Part shown: one piece after another, positions 58,446 to 64,000 of the stretch
Numbering within the stretch: position 1 is the stretch's first letter
Layout: every line of letters starts with the position of its first letter
Assembly: GCA_040381215.1 (NCBI GenBank)
Contig: JBEIHO010000006.1
Span: 1 to 64,000 of the forward strand
Direction of reading: 5' to 3'
DNA: 64,000 nt
Origin: SZUA-430 sp040381215
GTDB lineage: Bacteria > Pseudomonadota > Alphaproteobacteria > Micropepsales > Micropepsaceae
Translations under genes and position numbers: made by a program
Notes under the pieces: model-generated
What the model was told of the DNA's origin: nothing
What the model saw: the letters and a program-made list of their open reading frames with translations, nothing else
Database searches by the model: none

Positions 58446-60597
58446 TGTCTTCCTGTTCTCCATGGGGGCGGTCAACGGCATGCACGGCGGGCGACGCCCT
58501 CAGCGCAGCAATGATGCTGGCCAGGTGGCGCGTATCATTCACTTCGATGTCGACCATCATGTCGAAAACAAGCGGTGAGCGGCTTGCAATCTTGAGGTTG
58601 GTGATGTTGCCGCCTTGCCGGGCGATGATGTCACAGGCCTTGGCCAGCGTCCCCGAGACATTGTTGATCGAGATCCTCAGGCGACCGACCTGCACCTCGT
58701 TGGCCGCATCGGGGGCCCAGCGCACATCGATCCATCGATCAGGTTGGTCCTGGACATCGGCCAGCCGCTCGCAATCCGCCGTATGCACCATGACGCCTGC
58801 GCCCGGGGTGATCACGCCGATGATGCGGTCGCCCGCCAGCGGCTGGCAGCAGCGCGACAGGTGGAACGCAAGACCCGGCTGCATGCTGAGGATAGGGATC
58901 GAGCCTTGCTTCGCCTTCCGGCTGACAAGCCGCTCGAACCCGCGCATCGAGGGGTCGGGCACGTAGGCCGGCACCGCCGCGGTCAGGACATCCACCGGCG
59001 AGACCTCACCGTTCGCCAGCGCCTGGAAGATGTCGTCCGCTTTCTGCAGGTTGAGCTTCTTGAGCGCAGCAGTCATCGCCTTGTCGGAATATTCATGCCC
59101 GGCATCGCTGAACGCCTTCTCGATGATGGCGCGACCCATGCGTTGCTGCTCGAGCTTCTCGGCATTTCGCAAGTACTTGCGAATCGAGGCCTGCGCGCGC
59201 CCCGTGACCACCATTTTCTCCCAGACCGCCGAGGGGCCCTGCTTGGGAGAACGAATGATCTCGACCATGTCGCCATTCTTGAGCCGCGTGCCAAGCGGCA
59301 TGTGCCGCCCGTTGATCTTGGCGCCAACGCAGGTATCGCCGACCTCGGTATGGACCGCATAGGCAAAATCGATCGGCGAGGCATCGCGCGGCAGTGATAT
59401 GAGCTTGCCCTTCGGCGTGAAGCAGAAGACCTGGTCCTGGAACAGGGCGAGGCGCGTATACTCGAGGAATTCCTCGGGCGTATCGCCATCCTGCAGCGAC
59501 CGGATCAGCGAGCGCAGCGATTCATAGGCATCGACGCTGGCGGCAGGACCGCTCCCGCTCAGCTTGTCCTTGTAGCTCCAGTGCGCGGCAATGCCGCTCT
59601 CGGCAACGGCATGCATCTCGCCCGAGCGGATCTGCAACTCGATGCGCTGGCTTTCCGGACCATAGATCTCCGTATGCAGCGAGCGGTAATTGTTCGATTT
59701 CGGCAGCGAAATGTAGTCCTTGAACCGACCCGGCACATGGCGCCACGACTGGTGCAGGATACCCAGGGTGCGATAGCAGTCCTCGATGCTGCCAACCACC
59801 ACGCGCAGCGCGAAGATATCGGACAGCTGGTCGAAGCTGACGCGCTTCTCCTCCATCTTTCGCCAGATGGAATAGGGACGCTTTTCCCGACCGGACACCG
59901 TGGCCTTGATGTGGTGCTCGTCGAGCTTGCGCAGCAGCGCGGCCTCGATGCGGGTCATCACCGCACCCTTCTGGGCCTTGAGTTCCGAAAGACGCCGCAC
60001 GATGGAATCCCTCATGTCGGGATTGATCTCGCAGAAAGCGCGGTCCTCGTACTCCTCGCGAAAATTCTGCATGCCCATTCGACCGGCCAGGGGCGCATAG
60101 ATCTCCATGGTTTCAGTGGAAATCCGCTTGCGTCGCTCCGGCGACCTGACACCCGACAGCGTCCGCATGTTGTGCAACCGGTCGGCAAGCTTGACCAGCA
60201 GCACCCGCACGTCGTGGCTCATGGCCAGCATGAACTTGCGGAAGTTCTCCGCCTGCTTCGTTTCCTCGGACTGCAACTCGAGCTTCGACAGCTTGGTCAC
60301 GCCATCGACCAGATCGGCTATTTCCCTGCCGAACAGCTTCTCGATCTCGGCATGGGTCGCCGCCGTGTCCTCGATCGTGTCGTGGAGCAAGGCCGTCACG
60401 ATGGTGGCGTCGTCGAGCTTGAGATCCGTCAGGATCCCGGCAACCTCGAGCGGATGCGAGAAATAGGGATCACCAGAGTCGCGCTTCTGGTTTCCGTGCG
60501 CCTTGATGCCAAAGACATAAGCGCGGTTGAGAAGGTCCTCGTCCGCATCCGGATCGTACGCCTTCACACGCTCGACAAGTTCGAACTGTCGCATCAT
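58429..60597 (-). CDS. Bifunctional (p)ppGpp synthetase/hydrolase (Rsh/SpoT-type)
   Basis: 722 residues in the usual order: HD hydrolase (AHGNQKRDSGDPYFSHPLEVA, LLHDTIEDT intact), synthetase nucleotidyltransferase (ISLPKSNNYRSLHTEIYGP), TGS domain (VFCFTPKGKLISLPRDASPIDFAYAVH), a conserved Cys region (LSRCCQPLAGDRIIGVITPG) and C-terminal ACT domain. The intact HD box marks a bifunctional Rsh enzyme that makes and degrades the alarmone and so controls the stringent response. Alphaproteobacteria usually have one such enzyme. It lies 94 bases after rpoZ. Confidence 0.95.
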   Translation of the reverse strand: MMRQFELVERVKAYDPDADEDLLNRAYVFGIKAHGNQKRDSGDPYFSHPLEVAGILTDLKLDDATIVTALLHDTIEDTAATHAEIEKLFGREIADLVDGVTKLSKLELQSEETKQAENFRKFMLAMSHDVRVLLVKLADRLHNMRTLSGVRSPERRKRISTETMEIYAPLAGRMGMQNFREEYEDRAFCEINPDMRDSIVRRLSELKAQKGAVMTRIEAALLRKLDEHHIKATVSGREKRPYSIWRKMEEKRVSFDQLSDIFALRVVVGSIEDCYRTLGILHQSWRHVPGRFKDYISLPKSNNYRSLHTEIYGPESQRIELQIRSGEMHAVAESGIAAHWSYKDKLSGSGPAASVDAYESLRSLIRSLQDGDTPEEFLEYTRLALFQDQVFCFTPKGKLISLPRDASPIDFAYAVHTEVGDTCVGAKINGRHMPLGTRLKNGDMVEIIRSPKQGPSAVWEKMVVTGRAQASIRKYLRNAEKLEQQRMGRAIIEKAFSDAGHEYSDKAMTAALKKLNLQKADDIFQALANGEVSPVDVLTAAVPAYVPDPSMRGFERLVSRKAKQGSIPILSMQPGLAFHLSRCCQPLAGDRIIGVITPGAGVMVHTADCERLADVQDQPDRWIDVRWAPDAANEVQVGRLRISINNVSGTLAKACDIIARQGGNITNLKIASRSPLVFDMMVDIEVNDTRHLASIIAALRASPAVHAVDRPHGEQEDNDDDA

Positions 60598-60691
60598 GAC
60601 AGCATGCCTCTCGCGCTACCGGGGCCGCGAGACGGGTGACGGCGCCGCAGGTCAGCACATTCCCGTGCGACTGCCGGCAAGGGGCGCCCTG

Positions 60692-61075
60692 TCAGACGTC
60701 CCCGTCGTCAACCTCTTCCACGACTTCCTGGCGCTTAACGTCCGAATCCGCCCGCATCGCGCGCGCGTAATCGGCCTCGGAGATCTGGATCTGCTCGGGG
60801 GCGTCCACGGTCTCGACCGGAGCCTTGTCGGCCTCGGGCTCATCCGTCTCGATGTGGCGCTGCAGGCTGGTGAGGAACTCTTCCCTCAACCCTTCCGGCT
60901 GGACGCGCGTTGAAGCGATCTCGCGCAGCGCCACGACCGGGTTCTTGTCATTGTCACGATCCACGAGCAGGCCCGAGCCAGACGTGATCGAACGCGCCCG
61001 GTGGGCCGCCAGCAGCACGAGTTCAAAACGGTTCGGGATCTTGTCCACGCAATCTTCGACAGTGACGCGAGCCAT
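60692..61075 (-). CDS. rpoZ: RNA polymerase omega subunit
   Basis: 127 residues. ARVTVEDCVDKIPNRFELVLLAAHRARSIT and the following DNDKNPVVALREIA are the omega signature. The C-terminal half is acidic and variable, as in other alphaproteobacteria. It helps assemble RNA polymerase and forms part of a ppGpp site. It heads the run to relA/spoT. Confidence 0.95.
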   Translation of the reverse strand: MARVTVEDCVDKIPNRFELVLLAAHRARSITSGSGLLVDRDNDKNPVVALREIASTRVQPEGLREEFLTSLQRHIETDEPEADKAPVETVDAPEQIQISEADYARAMRADSDVKRQEVVEEVDDGDV

Positions 61076-61146
61076 GAGGCGCCTTGTTCCTTGTCTTCGA
61101 GGGAGCCTGATTGATTACCATGCTGCGCCCGCGAAAACAAGGATTT

Positions 61147-61650
61147 TCAGCCGTTTTCAGAGCCCTCCGCGAGGGGGAAAAGCCCCTCTTCCCCAGCATT
61201 TTCGAGCAAATCGGCGACGCTCTCGCCCGTGTCAGGATGTCGCCACAGCGGATTCAGGTCCTTAAGAGGTCGCAGGACGAACCCCCGCTCATGCAGCCGC
61301 GGGTGCGGCAGCGACAGCTCATCGGTGTCCAGCACAAGCCCGCCATAATCCACCAGGTCAAGGTCGATGCAGCGCGGTTCCCAGCGCGACTTGCGCACGC
61401 GCCCAAACTGCCGTTCGACCGAAAGAAGTGCCTGCAAAAGCTCGAACGGCCCCTTGCGGGTCTCGACGCGGGCGACAGCGTTAACGAATGCAGGATCCTG
61501 CGGGTTTGGCCACGCAACAGACCTGTAAAAGTGCGACACGCCGCTGACGCCGACGCCATGCGCCGGCAAGGCCGCGAGGGCAGCGCGCAAGGTTGCAGCG
61601 GGCGGACCGACCCGCGACGGCACGTTGGCGCCGAGGCTCACATAGATCAT
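61147..61650 (-). CDS. folK: 6-hydroxymethyl-dihydropterin pyrophosphokinase
   Basis: 167 residues. IYVSLGANVPSR at the start, HFYRSVAWPNPQDPAFVNAVARVET, and the signature RWEPRCIDLDLVDYGG with the Mg-binding Asp pair are present, then LPHPRLHERGFVLRPL. It catalyses the ATP-dependent step before dihydropteroate synthase in folate synthesis. It lies 71 bases upstream of rpoZ on the same strand and is divergent from the amidohydrolase lipoprotein. Confidence 0.95.
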   Translation of the reverse strand: MIYVSLGANVPSRVGPPAATLRAALAALPAHGVGVSGVSHFYRSVAWPNPQDPAFVNAVARVETRKGPFELLQALLSVERQFGRVRKSRWEPRCIDLDLVDYGGLVLDTDELSLPHPRLHERGFVLRPLKDLNPLWRHPDTGESVADLLENAGEEGLFPLAEGSENG

Positions 61651-61748
61651 GGAACACTTTCACCATTGGGAACCCATTCCTCCGGTTTGAAATGGGTTCG
61701 CATCATGCAATAGTGTAGCAGAATAGGGGCTTTCCAGAGGGGCTGCAC

Positions 61749-63161
61749 GTGTATCGAGGAAGAATTTGCACCGCGCTTGCGACAGCGGCGCTGCTGCTGG
61801 CCGGTTGCGCGACAACCGCAACGACCGATGAAAAGAAGCCGACCGGTCCCAGCCTGGACCCGAAAGTCAGCGCCAATCCCTTCCCTTCCACCTACAAGCC
61901 GTTTGCCAGCGAACCGACCGCCTTTGTCGGCGCGACCGCCTACACCGGCAAGGGTGATCGCATCGACAACGCGACCGTGCTGGTCAGGGACGGAAAGATA
62001 GAGACGATCGCCTCGGGCGCACCGGCCCCGGCCGGCTACAAGGTGGTGGACACGAAAGGCAAGTTCATCACGCCGGGCATCATCGATGCGCACTCCCACC
62101 TCGGCGTCTATCCGCAGCCCGGCGTCGCGGCACTCAGCGACGGCAACGAGGCCATCAGCCCCAACACCGCACAGGTATGGGCCGAACATTCCGTCTGGCC
62201 TCAGGACGAGGGCTTCAATGCCGTGCGCCGTGGCGGCGTAACGGCAATGCTCGTGCTGCCCGGATCGGCAAATCTCTTCGGCGGCCGATCTGTGACACTG
62301 AAGAATGTGCCCTCGACGACCATGCAGGGCATGAAGTTCCCCGACGCTCCCTACGGCCTCAAGATGGCCTGTGGCGAGAACCCGAAGCGCGTCTACGGCG
62401 GCAAGGGAAGCCCGCCCTCGACGCGCATGGGCAACGTCGCCGGCTATCGCGCCGCGTGGATCGAAGCCGCCCAGTACGCCCGCAAGTGGGACGGCTGGCG
62501 CACCAGTGGCGGCAAGGGCGAGATGCCCGGCCGCGACCTGAAACTCGACACGCTCGCCGGCGTCCTCAAGGGCGAGATCCTCGTTCAGAACCACTGCTAC
62601 CGTGCGGACGAGATGGCGATCATGATCGATATCGCCAAGGAGTTCGGCTACACGATCCGTGCATTCCACCATGCCTCCGAGGCGTACAAGGTCGCCGACC
62701 TTCTGGCGAAGAATGACATCTGCGCCGCCACCTGGGCGGGCTGGTGGGGCTTCAAGATGGAATCACTGGATGGCATTCCCGCCAACGCGGCCCTGGTGCA
62801 TGCGGCAGGCGGTTGCGCCGTTATCCACTCCGACGACCCCATCCTCGCGCAGCGACTGAACCAGGAAGCTGCCGCGGCCCTCGCCGCCGGGCGCAAGCTC
62901 GGCCTGAAGATTTCAGACGAGGAAGCGATCGGCTGGATCACCGCCAACCCCGCCAAGATGCTGGGGATCCTCGACAAGACCGGCACGCTGGAAACCGGCA
63001 AGATGGCCGACCTGGTGGTCTGGGACGCCAATCCGCTCTCGGTCTACGCCAAGACAGAGCGCGTCTATGTCGATGGCGCCTTGATGTACGACCGCGCGAA
63101 CCCGGGCCTTCAGCCCCGGTCCGACTTCATGATTGACCGCAAGGCCGGAGGAACCGAGTGA
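61749..63161 (+). CDS. Amidohydrolase lipoprotein
   Basis: 470 residues starting with GTG (GAGGGG six bases upstream). The signal ends in lipobox LLAGC (Cys19). The imidazolonepropionase/prolidase-like amidohydrolase barrel has the metal-binding HxH in TPGIIDAHSHLG, further His in QNHCYRADEM and RAFHHASEAYK, and the Asp in AVIHSDDPILAQRL. These envelope amidohydrolases hydrolyse cyclic amides or acyl-amino acids in known relatives; substrate unknown. It is immediately followed (TGATG) by a paralogue lacking HxH, so the pair probably works together. Confidence 0.87.
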   Translation: MYRGRICTALATAALLLAGCATTATTDEKKPTGPSLDPKVSANPFPSTYKPFASEPTAFVGATAYTGKGDRIDNATVLVRDGKIETIASGAPAPAGYKVVDTKGKFITPGIIDAHSHLGVYPQPGVAALSDGNEAISPNTAQVWAEHSVWPQDEGFNAVRRGGVTAMLVLPGSANLFGGRSVTLKNVPSTTMQGMKFPDAPYGLKMACGENPKRVYGGKGSPPSTRMGNVAGYRAAWIEAAQYARKWDGWRTSGGKGEMPGRDLKLDTLAGVLKGEILVQNHCYRADEMAIMIDIAKEFGYTIRAFHHASEAYKVADLLAKNDICAATWAGWWGFKMESLDGIPANAALVHAAGGCAVIHSDDPILAQRLNQEAAAALAAGRKLGLKISDEEAIGWITANPAKMLGILDKTGTLETGKMADLVVWDANPLSVYAKTERVYVDGALMYDRANPGLQPRSDFMIDRKAGGTE

Positions 63162-64000
63162 TGTTGCGCAATCTCGTTACAGCCACTTTCCTCGCCTTCG
63201 CGACAGTTGCAGCCCAGGCCGACACCCTCGCGATCACCAATGCCCGCATTCTGACCGGCGGGGCGAAGGGTGATATCGGCAAGGGGACCATCCTTGTCGT
63301 GAACGGGCGCATCGCCGCCGTTGGCGCGACGGTCAGCATCCCGGCGAATGCAACGGTCATCGATGCCGCCGGCAAGACGGTAACACCGGGCCTCTACGCC
63401 GTGGCGACCAACCTGGGCGTCGTGGAAGTCGACCAGATCGACAGCACCAACGACAATGCCTCCGACAGCCAGAGCCTGAGCGCCGCCTTCGACATCTCCT
63501 ACGGCATCGACCCGGCATCCTTCGTGATCCCCGTCGCCCGTGCAGGTGGTGTTACCCGCGCACTGGTGACGCCCGTCAGCGGTGAAGGCGGCGGGCGAGA
63601 ACTCCTCTTCGCAGGCCAGGCTGCCATTGCCACGCTTGCGGAAGGGACGACCCCGGTGGTCAAGCCACGTGCGGCCATGGTCCTCGCACTGGGCGAGGCT
63701 GGCACCGACGCAATCGGCGGCTCACGCGGCGCAGCCATCACGGCCCTGAAGGCCGATCTCGACGACGTGAAGTGGTTCAACCGCAACCGCGGCAGCTACA
63801 ACGCGGGATCCACGCGAGACCTGCGCCTTTCCCGTCCCGACCTCGAGGCACTGGTGCCCGTGGTACAGGGCCGCATGAAGCTGATGGTGATGGTCCACAA
63901 GGCCGCCGATATCCGCGAGGTCATCAAGCTTGCACGGCAATACCGGCTTGACGTTGTCATCGCGGGCGCCGAAGAAGCCTGGCAGGTCGGCCGTGAACTG
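63161..64000 (+). CDS. Second amidohydrolase-family protein, metal motif lost; cut by window end
   Basis: 280 residues are visible, and the frame is open at base 64000. The signal peptide (MLRNLVTATFLAFATVAAQA) is followed by an amidohydrolase start (TLAITNARILTGGAKGDIGKG), but where the family has PGLxDxHxH this protein reads TPGLYAVATNLGVVEVDQIDS, so the two zinc-binding His are gone. The middle contains EGGGRELLF and further unplaced sequence. Known relatives of this second type are always paired with an HxH-bearing partner. It probably forms a non-catalytic subunit. The start overlaps the preceding stop by one base. Confidence 0.83.
   Translation, partial: MLRNLVTATFLAFATVAAQADTLAITNARILTGGAKGDIGKGTILVVNGRIAAVGATVSIPANATVIDAAGKTVTPGLYAVATNLGVVEVDQIDSTNDNASDSQSLSAAFDISYGIDPASFVIPVARAGGVTRALVTPVSGEGGGRELLFAGQAAIATLAEGTTPVVKPRAAMVLALGEAGTDAIGGSRGAAITALKADLDDVKWFNRNRGSYNAGSTRDLRLSRPDLEALVPVVQGRMKLMVMVHKAADIREVIKLARQYRLDVVIAGAEEAWQVGREL

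Noticed and set aside
1..64000. CRISPR array, prophage, insertion sequence or integron
   Set aside because: No regularly spaced repeats, no transposase, integrase or phage structural genes were recognised in any frame.

Overview
The window is a contiguous piece of a GC-rich (by eye about two-thirds GC) alphaproteobacterial chromosome. Three things point to a holdfast-forming Caulobacterales/Hyphomonadaceae-like organism: an HfaB/HfaD-type holdfast-anchor cluster, a perfect CtrA-type box (TTAA-N7-TTAA at 13307-13321), and the gene order rpoZ-relA/spoT-pyrE-pdxJ-acpS-lepB-lepB-rnc-era-recO. I see no phage, insertion sequence, CRISPR array or rRNA. One tRNA (Leu, GAG) is present.

Layout. 1-5.0 kb: 3' end of a TerC gene, tRNA-Leu, an MgtE magnesium channel, an exported kelch protein overlapping it, isovaleryl-CoA dehydrogenase and a DUF1614 membrane protein. 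5.0-9.7 kb, minus strand: a LuxR-type regulator with a degenerate receiver, then hfaB-hfaD-(hfaA-like) followed by two exported TPR proteins. 10-15.6 kb: a third such TPR protein, a PCu(A)C copper chaperone with a natural His tail, an EF-hand lipoprotein, a pentapeptide-repeat protein, and a zinc-phospholipase-C-like/DUF4332 protein behind the CtrA box. 15.7-21 kb: a GST, an exported trypsin-fold protein that has lost catalytic His and Ser, and directly after it an exported 1046-residue TPR-CHAT protease. 21-26.7 kb: a small protein, a class III cyclase, a cobalamin riboswitch with btuB, an HpcH/HpaI aldolase and an enoyl-CoA hydratase homologue. 26.7-37.2 kb: prolyl oligopeptidase, Spinster-type MFS, M16 peptidase, SDR, an OmpR/EnvZ-type two-component pair and a divergent EF-hand protein with duplicated sequence boxes between them. 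37.2-38.2 kb is gene-free but rich in inverted repeats and precedes a second TerC gene.

39-49.4 kb: a molybdenum hydroxylase operon (tetR-iorA-iorB-cytochrome) with a palindromic operator beside tetR, a fourth exported TPR protein, a saccharopine-dehydrogenase-like protein, a LuxR-type regulator whose phospho-acceptor Asp is Glu, an alpha/beta hydrolase with SCO1, a TetA-like MFS and a PAS_5-like protein. 49.8-61.7 kb: small membrane protein, a two-way terminator, parC, the recO-to-rpoZ housekeeping block and folK. 61.7-64 kb: an amidohydrolase lipoprotein and the start of a paralogue lacking the metal-binding HxH.

The most interesting points are: (i) the pseudo-trypsin plus CHAT pair, apparently acting outside the cytoplasm; (ii) the holdfast cluster extended by TPR proteins and possibly a regulator; (iii) four exported TPR paralogues sharing a C-x14-C signature before the TPR array; (iv) two LuxR-type regulators with unusual receiver active sites; (v) several structured intergenic elements with no assigned function.
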